A stretch of 64,000 bases of DNA, from positions 1 through 64,000 of the forward strand of contig CAJWCO010000008.1 in NCBI GenBank assembly GCA_913031145.1. Direction: 5' to 3'. Positions within the stretch are counted from its first letter, which is position 1; every line of letters starts with the position of its first letter. Below the pieces are notes generated by a model. That model was not told where the DNA came from and did no database searches. It worked only from the letters and a program-made list of their open reading frames with translations. The DNA is from an uncultured Cellvibrionales bacterium. GTDB lineage: Bacteria > Pseudomonadota > Gammaproteobacteria > Pseudomonadales > Porticoccaceae. Below, in pieces: positions 49,819 to 60,386 of this stretch. The translations under genes and the position numbers were made by a program.

Positions 49819-52800
49819 GTGAGCGTGAGTATGAAAAAGCAGGCGAATAAAAGGATAGATGGCAAGATCGGTTTTCCCACAAACCATGGCCTGTACAACT
49901 CCTCTTTCGAGAAAGACGCATGCGGCGTTGGTTTTGTCGCGCACATTAAAGGGAAAGCCAGTCACCAGATTATGCAAGACGCCTACATTCTTAATTCGCG
50001 CATGGATCACCGCGGCGGATGTGGGTTTGAAGCAAACACGGGGGATGGCGCTGGTATTTTGACGGCGATGCCGCACTCGTTCTTCACCGGAATTGCCCAA
50101 GAAATGGGCTTGGTACTACCCGCCTTTGGCGGCTATGCGGTGGGCAACATATTTCTTCCGCAAGACGAGGACGAGCGCGCCCTGTGTAAGCAGACGATCG
50201 AGCGCGTAGTCGCAGCGCAAGGTCAACAATTCCTCGCTTGGCGGCCAGTCCCGATAGACCCCGAAGGCGCTGACATAGGGCCTACCTCGCGGCAGAGTAT
50301 GCCAGCAATAGAACAGCTTTTTGTGGGTTCATCTGTCGACGACCAGACGACGTTTGAACGCGCCCTTTACATCATCCGAAAGCTGTTTACCTCAGAATTA
50401 CGACGCGAAACAAACCTCAAGCAAGCTGCGATGGTTTATGCATGCACTCTGTCGTCTAAAATCATCGTTTACAAGGGCATGCTAACGCCCGCGCAGGTGT
50501 TTCCGTTTTACCTCGACCTGCAAAATCCGCGTTATGCCGCGCATTTAGCAATGGTGCATTCGCGCTTTAGTACCAACACATTCCCTTCGTGGGATCGCGC
50601 GCAACCGAATCGATACATGAGCCACAACGGTGAGATCAATACCCTTCGTGGTAACAAAAATCAGATGGCAGCCCGCGAGGGCATGGCGCAATCGCCGTTG
50701 TTCGGAGCAGGCATTAATAAACTATTTCCAATCGCTGAAGACGATTGCTCTGATTCCGGATCGCTCGACAACGTTCTTGAGTTTCTAATGATGTCCGGCC
50801 GCTCGTTACAAGAATGTGTGATGATGACTATCCCCGAGGCATGGCAGTCTGACCATAACATGAGTGCCGGAAAGCGCGCCTTTTACGAATACCATTCTGC
50901 TCTCATGGAGCCGTGGGATGGGCCTGCATCTATTGCATTCAGTGATGGAAATTACATTGGAGCCATTCTCGATCGCAATGGATTGCGCCCTAGCCGTTAC
51001 TATGTAACACATGACGACCGCGTGATTATGGCTTCAGAGGTTGGTGTGGTCGATATTGATCCGGCCAACGTGAAGTTTAAAGGACGGCTGCAACCTGGGA
51101 AAATGTTCCTCATCGACTTTGAGCAGGGTCGAATGATTCCAGACGAGGAATTGAAAACCGAATTCGCTCAAAAGCAGCCTTATGCTGACTGGTTGGCGCG
51201 TCAAGTGATCCATCTGCGCGATATTCCCGCGGCTAATGAACCGCCCCCGACGGCCGAAACCTCGACGCTGTTGAAGCGCATGCAGGCGTTTGGCTACACG
51301 CGAGAAACCATGGACTTTATGTTGTTACCCTTAGTGACCGAAGCCCGAGATCCTCTTGGCTCAATGGGCAATGATTCCGCACTCGCTTGCCTTTCAGACA
51401 AATCGCGGATGATTTATGATTATTTTAAGCAACTGTTTGCACAGATAACAAACCCGCCCATAGACTCTATACGAGAAGAAGTCGTGATGTCTCTAAGGTG
51501 TTTTATTGGACCTGAGTGCAATGTGTTAGAAGCAACGGAGCAACACGTGCATCGGCTGAGGCTCGACACACCGATCCTCTCTACGGAAGAGTTAAGTACG
51601 CTCAAGCATATGGATTATCGAGGGTGGCGATCAAAGGTCATCGACATCACTTTTGACAAAACGCAGGGTGCAGCGGCGGTGACAGAGCGCCTGAGTGCAA
51701 TTTGTAAAGAAGCGTCTCAGGCAATCGTGGATGGATACACGCTGGTCATTTTGTCGGATAGAAACATTAAAGCTGATCAGATGGCCCTTAGCTCACTGGT
51801 TGCCTGCGGTGCGGTACACCACCATCTCGTCAAAGCACACCAACGTAGCGCAATCGGCTTGGTCATCGAATCGGGCGAAGCCCGCGAAGTCCACCACCAC
51901 TGCTTACTCGCCGGATACGGAGCCGATGCCATCAACCCTTACATCGCTTTAGATTCCCTAATGCAAGCACAGAGCGATGGCCTTTTAGATGCCGCCCTAT
52001 ACCCCGACATGAACGCCATAGCCGCCGCCTACAAGAAAGGGGTTGGTAAAGGGATGCTCAAAGTCATGGCGAAAATGGGTATCTCCACGCTTCAGTCTTA
52101 CAAAGGAGCGCAGATTTTTGAAGCAGTCGGACTCGCTGACGATATAATCGCGCAGTGTTTTGTTGGCACTGCTAGCCGAGTTCGAGGGATCAATTTTGAC
52201 ATTTTGTATGAAGAAACGCGCAAGCGGCATGAAGTAGGTTTTCCTGAGCGGTCCGACGACCTCATTCAGGTACTGCCTAACCCGGGTGATTTTCATTGGA
52301 GACCGGGCGGCGAAGCACATATGTGGGATCCTGCAACAATAGCCAACCTGCAAGTTGCCGCGAGAACCAACGACAAAGACGCTTACTGGGCATTCGCCAA
52401 GCACGCCAATGAGCACGCAACACGAAATGCCACGTTTCGCGGTTTGTTCCGATTCAAAGACGACGCGACCGCCGCAATCCCTCTCGATGAGGTCGAACCT
52501 GCCTCTGAAATCGTTAAACGATTCTGTACTGGCGCGATGAGTTTAGGCTCGATTTCGTCCGAGAGCCACGAGGCACTCGCCATTGCGATGAATCGCATGG
52601 GAGGCAAGTCAAATACCGGTGAGGGCGGTGAAGACCCCTCTCGCTTTGCACCCATGCCGGGCGGCGATTCGAAGCGTTCTGCGATTAAACAGGTCGCGTC
52701 CGGACGTTTTGGTGTCACCATTTGGTACCTTGCGAACGCTGACGAAATACAAATCAAAATCGTGCAAGGAGCTAAACCCGGTGAGGGCGGTGAATTACCT

Positions 52801-54423
52801 GGCGGTAAAGTCGACGAAAACATTGCCAGCATTCGATATTCGACTCCCGGTGTGGGGCTAATCAGCCCCCCTCCGCATCATGACGTTTACTCAATCGAAG
52901 ATATCGCACAACTGATTCACGATGTTAAAAACTGCAATCCAAATGCACGGATAAGCGTAAAGTTGGGGTCAGAGATTGGTGTCGGTACCATTGCTGCCGG
53001 CGTTACCAAAGCAAAAACTGATCATTTGGTGATTGCCGGACACGATGGCGGCACCGGCGCATCTCCGCTAACATCTATTAAGCACGCCGGTTTACCTTGG
53101 GAGCTGGGTCTTGCAGAAACGCATCAAACGCTGGTGATGAATAACCTTCGGTCAAGAGTTGTGTTGCAAACTGACGGGCAAATAAAAACCGGTAGAGACG
53201 TAGCCATTGCCATACTACTGGGCGCTGAAGAGATTGGGTTTGCAACTGCCCCGCTAGTGACACTCGGCTGTATCATGATGCGTAAGTGTCACCTAAATAC
53301 GTGCCCCGTAGGCATCGCCACTCAGGACTCGGAACTGCGTAAGAAGTTCTCAGGACAGCCCGAGCACGTGGTCAATTATCTCTTTATGGTTGCTGAGGAA
53401 ATGCGCCTCATCATGGCGAAGCTCGGACTTGCAACCATTAACGACATGGTCGGCCGAGCGGACCTATTAGATACCGATGACGCGATTGACCATTGGAAAG
53501 CCAAGGGTCTAGACTTGTCCAATATTCTGGCCCCAGCGCAAATCATTTACGAAGGCACCGAGGTCTACCGCACTGAGGCCCAAGATCATGGCCTTGACAA
53601 GGCACTCGACAACCGACTCATTGAAATGGCAAAACCTGCATTGGAGCAAGGCATTCCGGTGAACATCGAGCTGCCAGTCGTCAACATCAATCGAGTTGTC
53701 GGTACCATGTTGTCACACTCTGTCGCTCAAGCTACTTCAGGCCGCATGTTGCCCGACGATACAATAAACATAAAATTACGAGGGTCTGCGGGGCAATCGC
53801 TCGGCGCATGGGTTGCCAAGGGTATTACTCTAAAAGTCGAAGGGGATGCTAACGATTACGTGGGCAAAGGACTGTCGGGCGGAAAAATTATTATTTATCC
53901 ACCGGTGCAAAGCACGTTTTCGGCAGCGGATAATATTCTGATCGGCAATGTTGCGCTGTATGGCGCGACATCGGGCGAAGCCTACTTTTGTGGCATTGGT
54001 GCAGAGCGCTTTTGTGTTAGAAACAGCGGCGCAACTGCTGTTGTAGAGGGAGTGGGCGACCACGGTTGCGAATATATGACAGGGGGTCGGGTCGTAATTT
54101 TGGGCGAGACGGGCAGAAACTTTGGAGCCGGGATGAGCGGCGGTATCGCCTACGTTTGGAACCGGCAAGGCAACTTCGAGAAAATGTGTAACATGGGCAC
54201 TTTTGGACTTGAAGCGCTCGATAGTGCCGACGATATTGACGAGCTCAAAAAGATGGTGAGAAATCATCTTTTATACACGGGGTCCTCACGCGCCGAGCAC
54301 ATACTAAGTCATTGGGAACGCGAATCAGCGTACTTTGTGAAGGTGATGCCGACCGATTACAAACGTGTGCTCAATGAGATGGCTGAAAAGGCAATGAAAA
54401 AACGCACAATCGCGAGTAACTAG
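49819..54423 (+). CDS. gltB: Glutamate synthase (NADPH) large subunit
   Basis: KDACGVGFVAHIKGK Ntn Cys, GDGAGILTAMPH, LRPSRYYVTHDDRVIMASEVGV, GGKSNTGEGGEDPSR, CHLNTCPVGIATQD. Confidence 0.97.
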   Translation: MSVSMKKQANKRIDGKIGFPTNHGLYNSSFEKDACGVGFVAHIKGKASHQIMQDAYILNSRMDHRGGCGFEANTGDGAGILTAMPHSFFTGIAQEMGLVLPAFGGYAVGNIFLPQDEDERALCKQTIERVVAAQGQQFLAWRPVPIDPEGADIGPTSRQSMPAIEQLFVGSSVDDQTTFERALYIIRKLFTSELRRETNLKQAAMVYACTLSSKIIVYKGMLTPAQVFPFYLDLQNPRYAAHLAMVHSRFSTNTFPSWDRAQPNRYMSHNGEINTLRGNKNQMAAREGMAQSPLFGAGINKLFPIAEDDCSDSGSLDNVLEFLMMSGRSLQECVMMTIPEAWQSDHNMSAGKRAFYEYHSALMEPWDGPASIAFSDGNYIGAILDRNGLRPSRYYVTHDDRVIMASEVGVVDIDPANVKFKGRLQPGKMFLIDFEQGRMIPDEELKTEFAQKQPYADWLARQVIHLRDIPAANEPPPTAETSTLLKRMQAFGYTRETMDFMLLPLVTEARDPLGSMGNDSALACLSDKSRMIYDYFKQLFAQITNPPIDSIREEVVMSLRCFIGPECNVLEATEQHVHRLRLDTPILSTEELSTLKHMDYRGWRSKVIDITFDKTQGAAAVTERLSAICKEASQAIVDGYTLVILSDRNIKADQMALSSLVACGAVHHHLVKAHQRSAIGLVIESGEAREVHHHCLLAGYGADAINPYIALDSLMQAQSDGLLDAALYPDMNAIAAAYKKGVGKGMLKVMAKMGISTLQSYKGAQIFEAVGLADDIIAQCFVGTASRVRGINFDILYEETRKRHEVGFPERSDDLIQVLPNPGDFHWRPGGEAHMWDPATIANLQVAARTNDKDAYWAFAKHANEHATRNATFRGLFRFKDDATAAIPLDEVEPASEIVKRFCTGAMSLGSISSESHEALAIAMNRMGGKSNTGEGGEDPSRFAPMPGGDSKRSAIKQVASGRFGVTIWYLANADEIQIKIVQGAKPGEGGELPGGKVDENIASIRYSTPGVGLISPPPHHDVYSIEDIAQLIHDVKNCNPNARISVKLGSEIGVGTIAAGVTKAKTDHLVIAGHDGGTGASPLTSIKHAGLPWELGLAETHQTLVMNNLRSRVVLQTDGQIKTGRDVAIAILLGAEEIGFATAPLVTLGCIMMRKCHLNTCPVGIATQDSELRKKFSGQPEHVVNYLFMVAEEMRLIMAKLGLATINDMVGRADLLDTDDAIDHWKAKGLDLSNILAPAQIIYEGTEVYRTEAQDHGLDKALDNRLIEMAKPALEQGIPVNIELPVVNINRVVGTMLSHSVAQATSGRMLPDDTINIKLRGSAGQSLGAWVAKGITLKVEGDANDYVGKGLSGGKIIIYPPVQSTFSAADNILIGNVALYGATSGEAYFCGIGAERFCVRNSGATAVVEGVGDHGCEYMTGGRVVILGETGRNFGAGMSGGIAYVWNRQGNFEKMCNMGTFGLEALDSADDIDELKKMVRNHLLYTGSSRAEHILSHWERESAYFVKVMPTDYKRVLNEMAEKAMKKRTIASN

Positions 54424-54432
54424 GAACGTGTC

Positions 54433-55872
54433 ATGGGAAAAACAACTGGTTTTAAAGAATTTGACCGCGTTGTAGAGCCATATAGGGCCGCTGCACTGCG
54501 AGTTGGAGACTTCAAAGAAATTTATACGCCGCATAACGAAGAGCACCTAAAAACGCAAGGTGCTCGGTGCATGAACTGTGGTGTGCCGTTTTGCCAGTCG
54601 AATCACGGCTGCCCAGTCTATAATCTCATTCCAGAATGGAACGATCTGGTCTACAGGGGTCGGTGGCGCGAAGCGCTCGACCGGTTGCACAAAACAAATA
54701 ACTTTCCTGAGTTTACTGGTCGAGTTTGCCCGGCACCGTGTGAAGGTGCCTGCGTCCTTGGCATTACAAGCCCCGCGGTAACGATTAAAAATCTCGAGAA
54801 TGCCATTATAGATCGAGGCTTTGACGAGGGCTGGGTCGTTCCAAATATTCCTAAGCGACGCACTGAAAAATCAGTGGCAGTTGTGGGTTCCGGGCCCGCG
54901 GGATTAGCCGCTGCTGCACAACTGAATCAGGCCGGTCACCAAGTCACTGTCTATGAACGTGATGACCGCATTGGCGGGTTGCTGATGTATGGCATACCCA
55001 ACATGAAACTAGAAAAAAATATCGTTGAAAGGCGGGTGCAACTACTCCGCGACGAGGGGGTGCAATTCAAACCCGGGATCGACATTGGAAGAGACCTCAG
55101 TATCGAGCAACTAATCGCTGAAAGCGATGCCGTATTGTTAGCGACGGGTGCCACTAAACCCAGAGATCTTGCAGTACCGGGCCGAGAAGGACCCGGCGTG
55201 CATTTTGCCATGGAATTCCTAACCTACAACACCAAAAGTTACTTAGACTCAGCACTTGAGGACGGTCGATACATCTCGGCAAAAGACAAGCATGTCATCG
55301 TCATTGGCGGGGGCGATACGGGGACTGACTGTATTGGCACGTCCTTGCGTCATGGCTGTAAGTCATTGGTTAATTTTGAGTTGTTTCCGCAAGCGCCCAC
55401 CGACCGAAACACCAATAATCCCTGGCCACTTTGGCCCAAAATTCATCGTGTTGACTATGGACATGCAGAATCGATCCAACACTTTGGTGAAGATCCGCGC
55501 AAGTATTCCATCAATAGTAAAGAAATTCTGCGGCACCCAGATGGTCGCCTCAAAGGGATCGCAACAGTGGATGTCGATTCGCGCCTCAATGAAATTCCTG
55601 GAACAGAGCGTACGTGGGAAGCTGATTTAATCTTTCTTTCAATGGGTTTTTTACAACCTGAGCATTATATCAACGAGAGCATCGGTATCGAGATTGACGG
55701 CAGAGGCAACTTTGCTGCAGACAAGGTGAATTACCGCACCAGTGTACCGAACGTCTATGCCGCCGCCGACTGCCGTAGAGGCCAAGATCTCGTTGTACGG
55801 GCGATCAATGAAGGGCGCGAAGTTGCACGAGAGATCGATCGGGACCTTATGGGCGAGACCAATCTTCCATAG
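54433..55872 (+). CDS. gltD: Glutamate synthase small subunit
   Basis: ARCMNCGVPFCQSNHGCPVYNLIPEWNDLVYRGRW, VGSGPAGLAAAAQLNQAGHQVTVYERDDRIGGLLMYGIPNMKLEK. Confidence 0.97.
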   Translation: MGKTTGFKEFDRVVEPYRAAALRVGDFKEIYTPHNEEHLKTQGARCMNCGVPFCQSNHGCPVYNLIPEWNDLVYRGRWREALDRLHKTNNFPEFTGRVCPAPCEGACVLGITSPAVTIKNLENAIIDRGFDEGWVVPNIPKRRTEKSVAVVGSGPAGLAAAAQLNQAGHQVTVYERDDRIGGLLMYGIPNMKLEKNIVERRVQLLRDEGVQFKPGIDIGRDLSIEQLIAESDAVLLATGATKPRDLAVPGREGPGVHFAMEFLTYNTKSYLDSALEDGRYISAKDKHVIVIGGGDTGTDCIGTSLRHGCKSLVNFELFPQAPTDRNTNNPWPLWPKIHRVDYGHAESIQHFGEDPRKYSINSKEILRHPDGRLKGIATVDVDSRLNEIPGTERTWEADLIFLSMGFLQPEHYINESIGIEIDGRGNFAADKVNYRTSVPNVYAAADCRRGQDLVVRAINEGREVAREIDRDLMGETNLP

Positions 55873-56127
55873 GCTGATCGTCTCAAAGGCAGTATCACAA
55901 CGCCCGATGGCTCACTGTTACGCTTATTCTTGTGTGGTCGCGTTCCCCGTGCATTTGAAGCCCAACGGGGAACGCGCGATCGGCCCGAGAACAGGCGTGT
56001 GCGCGAGGTCCTCACAGGCGGCTGGCACCATCCATGTCGTACGTCGAGTGTGACAAGTGTAATGACGTTTCTGCAAACATCTGATGCGCGCTAACATACC
56101 GACAAAACATAGAGTCCACAGAGTGCT

Positions 56128-57003
56128 ATGCAGCAGCGTTTAAAAAAATTGACCGGCGCATTCCTGCTAACTGCCGTCGTGCTGGCAATAGCGCTCCCTC
56201 AAATCCTTCATCGCTTCGGGCTCCACCCAGAGTATAAAGGCGAATATTTTGTCATTTCCCCTGGGAAAAAAGCGCTCATTATTGGCACAAACCACGGAAT
56301 ACTCTCACAGGTGGAAGACGTTTCAGGTGACCCAACGGGGCTCGCCAGTTCAGAATTAACCCACCCCTACTACACATTCTTAGATGCGGGTCTGCGGGTT
56401 GATTTGGCGAGCATTTTGGGCGGTCGCATTCCTGTAGATCCGAAAACGCTGTCCCGCATGATCATCACCCCCGACGATAAGCGCGCACTGAATGATCCAA
56501 TGTTACAAGCCAAATTAACCCATTCGATTCCTATTGATGACGTTGATTTTACCTCTTACGACATTATTTTTTTGGCTGGAGGCTGGGGGGCGGCCTATGA
56601 TTTTGGGTACTCAGCTCTTTTGGCGAAAAAAATATCCGATGCCTACGCAGCGCCGAACACTATTATAGGTGCTGTTTGCCACGGTGTTCTGGGCTTAATA
56701 AACGCGCGCGATCCGCAGGGCGATCGGTTAATCAAGGATCGCAGAATGACCGGCGTTACAAATAAGCAAATCAAAGAGCTCCGCATTTCTGTAACACCGC
56801 AACATCCGGAAACAGAATTAAAAGCGGCTGGCGCCCTCTTTGAAGCCAATACCGCACTGTTAGATATTTTTGCAACTCACGTCGTCGTCGATGATGGTGA
56901 GCGCTTCGTTACCGGACAAAACCAAAATTCGGCGCTGGAAGCCGCGCACACGATTCTTGGACTGGTTGCGGCACAGTCTGCGGGTGCGAGCACATCCAAC
57001 TAA
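56128..57003 (+). CDS. DJ-1/PfpI (type 1 glutamine amidotransferase-like) family protein with N-terminal hydrophobic anchor
   Basis: GAVCHGVLGLIN nucleophile-elbow Cys, IIFLAGGWGAAYDFGYS; LTGAFLLTAVVLAIALPQIL anchor. Confidence 0.82.
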   Translation: MQQRLKKLTGAFLLTAVVLAIALPQILHRFGLHPEYKGEYFVISPGKKALIIGTNHGILSQVEDVSGDPTGLASSELTHPYYTFLDAGLRVDLASILGGRIPVDPKTLSRMIITPDDKRALNDPMLQAKLTHSIPIDDVDFTSYDIIFLAGGWGAAYDFGYSALLAKKISDAYAAPNTIIGAVCHGVLGLINARDPQGDRLIKDRRMTGVTNKQIKELRISVTPQHPETELKAAGALFEANTALLDIFATHVVVDDGERFVTGQNQNSALEAAHTILGLVAAQSAGASTSN

Positions 57004-57468
57004 GTGATCACACAGTTAATACCAGCACACATTTTTGGACAACACGAGTTCGAGCCGTCGAAACTTTAGAAAAACCGCGCTTGTTACCCTACTGGAACGC
57101 ATCTTCGAGAACATCGGGGCCTCTTTGTCTTCTTGCATAGTCAGCCACAGGTAATGAGTCGGCCGTTATTTCGCCGACGTCATCGATACATGAGCTTATC
57201 ACTGAGCCTCCAAAAGACTCTTGAAATTTTGATTTCCTACCGTGATTTCGCGCTACCCAATGCATAAGCGTAAGCGCCTCTGCGAGCAAACACGCGGCTG
57301 AGCGCTAGCTATTTTTGATAGAAGTGGTTAAAAATTACGGTCGAACAACGCGCACAGATATATCAATGACACGGATGTTTCAGTCGGCATACCGGTTCAC
57401 AACGCCCGTCTTTGCAACTGGCCTCAAGGCCACCCAAAATTTTATCTGATAACGCAGAGTGACACGCT

Positions 57469-59265
57469 TCACTTTGGTCTTTTTTGCAAGCGTTGCCGAG
57501 TGGCAATCACAAACGGTAAAACAACCAACATTAAAATAATGCCGATGAGTACATTAGGTCTCAGCAGGCCGTGGATTGCATTAACGACCATTTGGATCTC
57601 ATGCCGATACCCCTGCGGAACCGGCAGCACCTGGTTATCTGCTAAGTAGTTATGATAATGATGTAACATCAGGTGCAACTTAAGCGGCTCCGCCGAGCTA
57701 AGATCTCGAGTTTCGCCTGGATCAACCTTTATGTTGTACAAATGCCATTCTCCGTCACCATAAGTACCGCGATTTAGGGTGATTTTATAATCTCCAAGAA
57801 AGAGTGCTCCATGCCCGGCTAATTCGAAGCCAACTGGCTCATGTGCCGAGTAAGCTCTGGTCTGAGTACCGTCTAAAAGGCCGGTAAGATCATGCCCAAT
57901 CATGGGCTCGACTTTACGGCCTCCGAAATAGTCCGATGTTTTATCTAAACCCGCTAAGTTTCGAATCGTCGGGGCGATGTCAGTCACAAATGCGAAGGCA
58001 TCCGTCAGCTGATTTTTCATGACGATCCGTTCGCCGGCAATAATTAGCGGGACGCGCATACCACCCTCACCTACATAAAATTTGTAATGGGACAGCGGCG
58101 CCACCGCCGCACTGGCGAAACTGGGGCTTATGGCATTAAAGCTCCCTTCCAAACCTAGCGTTTTATAATCTGCACTATAACCTTGGGTAGCCAATGCACG
58201 ACGATTGACCCAGCTGTCTTGGTGTGCCCGTCCGAGAGATTCAGCTCCATTGTCAGAGGAGAAAATAAATACCGTATTCTCGTACTGCTGAGTGGCCTTA
58301 AGATGCCTGACTAACCGCCCTATGTGGTGATCCATCGCCTCAATCATCCCTGCATAAACGGCCATACGCTTGGCTTCATAAGCCTGTCGTTCTGCGCTCA
58401 ATGCGTGCCAATTGTCCGTACTCGCCATCTCGACCATTGCGCTATCTGCCGGCACGATTCCAAGCGCAATAGCATTATTTCGACGGCGTTCGCGAAGTTC
58501 ATGCCATCCGCTGTCATAAACGCCGGTATAACGATCAATGAAAATTTGTGGTGCTTGCACTGGAATATGTACTGCCTGTAAAGGAAGGAAGGCAAAAAAG
58601 GGTCGCCCGTCATCTGGGGGACCGCCGATGAATTCGACCATTTTGTCCACTAAAAAACGTGACGAATAAAAATCGTCAGGTAGGCTAAAGCGCTTGCCAT
58701 CCGCGTACCAGTTAGCGCGCTCGTAAATAGGTAGATAAGGCTTTTGTTGCCAGTTATCAGCGCCTGAATCACCCAGTGCAACTGTTCGTTCAAACCCCCG
58801 CTGGCTGGGGAGCTTGTCCGGTGTTTGACCGAGATGCCACTTCCCTGCCAAATAGGTATGGTAACCAGAGGATTGAAGGAGACTCGCTACAGTGACCACA
58901 TTATGACCGAGTGTACCCGTGTAGTGAGGGTATTCGGCTTGAGCCGCCGGAATCATCTCAGGAATATTCGGAACACCCGCGCGATGGCTGTCAACCCCCG
59001 TTAACAGCATTCCCCGAGACGGCGTACAATTTGCACCCGTATGATAATTAGTAAAACTAAGCCCCTGCGTCGCAAGGGCCGTCAAATTAGGCGTGGCAAT
59101 CTCGCTACCATAACCTGCCAAATCGCTAAATCCGAGATCATCTGCCAATATCAAAACGATATTTGGTGGAGGCTGAGAGCCTACCGCCGTCGAGTGTCCG
59201 ATGATCAGAGAAAATATCACCACCATTTTTGTGGTGAACCCCAAGCGTACGTTGAAGTCGATCAT
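57469..59265 (-). CDS. Type I sulfatase
   Basis: PNIVLILADDLGFSDLAGYG; NCTPSRGMLLTG formylglycine motif CxPSR; SYHTYLAGKWHLG; C-terminal hydrophobic segment. Confidence 0.92.
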   Translation of the reverse strand: MIDFNVRLGFTTKMVVIFSLIIGHSTAVGSQPPPNIVLILADDLGFSDLAGYGSEIATPNLTALATQGLSFTNYHTGANCTPSRGMLLTGVDSHRAGVPNIPEMIPAAQAEYPHYTGTLGHNVVTVASLLQSSGYHTYLAGKWHLGQTPDKLPSQRGFERTVALGDSGADNWQQKPYLPIYERANWYADGKRFSLPDDFYSSRFLVDKMVEFIGGPPDDGRPFFAFLPLQAVHIPVQAPQIFIDRYTGVYDSGWHELRERRRNNAIALGIVPADSAMVEMASTDNWHALSAERQAYEAKRMAVYAGMIEAMDHHIGRLVRHLKATQQYENTVFIFSSDNGAESLGRAHQDSWVNRRALATQGYSADYKTLGLEGSFNAISPSFASAAVAPLSHYKFYVGEGGMRVPLIIAGERIVMKNQLTDAFAFVTDIAPTIRNLAGLDKTSDYFGGRKVEPMIGHDLTGLLDGTQTRAYSAHEPVGFELAGHGALFLGDYKITLNRGTYGDGEWHLYNIKVDPGETRDLSSAEPLKLHLMLHHYHNYLADNQVLPVPQGYRHEIQMVVNAIHGLLRPNVLIGIILMLVVLPFVIATRQRLQKRPK

Positions 59266-59642
59266 TGATTAGGCTCGGACAACCAAAATGTGCCCAGAAA
59301 TAACAAGCCAGAAATTAGCAATTCCAGAATGATGGCCTCTAAGAATATTGGCGCACCATGAAATAGCCAGGCAACAATGCGCGAAAACGCTGCCAAACCT
59401 AGCAGCATCATCGGCGGATAATACCAAAGACGCTCACCGGACGTTAGCGCCATCAAAATAAAGATGCCAAGCGCTAAAAATAACGCACTCATGTCACCAA
59501 TCTGCGTACTGCGTCCAACCTCGTCTAGTAATGGCATGCCCAGATCCGCGGCTATAGCGGCGGGTTCCAACAACCAGCGCAAGCCCACCACCAAAAAGAG
59601 TAATGCAGAAATGACTAATAAGGCCCACAAAAACTTATTCAT
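59262..59642 (-). CDS. Small membrane protein (DUF4345-like)
   Basis: Four hydrophobic segments; overlaps the sulfatase start by 4 nt (ATGA), so probably same transcript. Confidence 0.65.
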   Translation of the reverse strand: MNKFLWALLVISALLFLVVGLRWLLEPAAIAADLGMPLLDEVGRSTQIGDMSALFLALGIFILMALTSGERLWYYPPMMLLGLAAFSRIVAWLFHGAPIFLEAIILELLISGLLFLGTFWLSEPNQ

Positions 59643-60386
59643 CCGACAACTCCCTATTCACTATGACGGCGTAATTGGCTGAGATATTTTAACCTGTCAC
59701 TCCGCACCCGTGTTGGCAAACTATCGCTGTCTCTAACGGGCCGCACTACTGGGTCGGTCTTGCCCTCAAAGCACAATCATCTCGTTCGCGTTTGCATTCC
59801 GCAAAAACAGCCTGGCTGACCCTAGAGGTTGGTAGCCTATGGGCACGACAACTGACGTCTAACGGCTCATACGAATCATCGCCGCCGACTCTATTGCGCG
59901 CTTCTCGCCTATCAAGGCCTACATCACAACCTACCCGATCACGCCCAAAGACTAAGCAAACGTTGATACCATGGGTAAAAGCTACTCGGAAAAAATCGAC
60001 AAAATGACAGTCCGATATAATTTCAACGTGTCAGTGTTCAGCCATATTTTGATTGATCTCGTCTAGCCCATTTTTCTCCTTTAGACTTCGAATCGATCAT
60101 GAAAGACATATGCCGCAAGTTATTGCAAAGCACGTACCCTAACGCGACCACAAACACACACTCCGGACGCTTTATGCACGCCCTCACAATTCAGCGAGAC
60201 TAAAAAGTGGCTTATTTCATCGATCACGATGCGACGATTTCGTATTCAAAGGCGGTCGCTGTTAGCTTGGCATAAAAACCCCTACAAAAAACACTTTACG
60301 CGTTAAGCCACGCCCTCAAACACCGCCTATTTGTCGACCTTAATATGCCATAATATAGCTACACATAAACATCGGGGACGTGATTT

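Noticed and set aside
51997-52416. 139-aa minus-strand ORF inside gltB
   Set aside because: Fully antisense to gltB, typical spurious ORF in a long high-GC gene; same for the other ORFs nested in gltB, gcvP, lon and hrpA.
55742-56053. 103-aa ORF at gltD 3' end
   Set aside because: Out of frame with and overlapping gltD; no domain features.
59700-60380. Possible degraded gene in the ~680-bp gap before the MBL-fold gene
   Set aside because: Short ORF at 59792-60007 and other frames give no recognisable protein; insufficient evidence.
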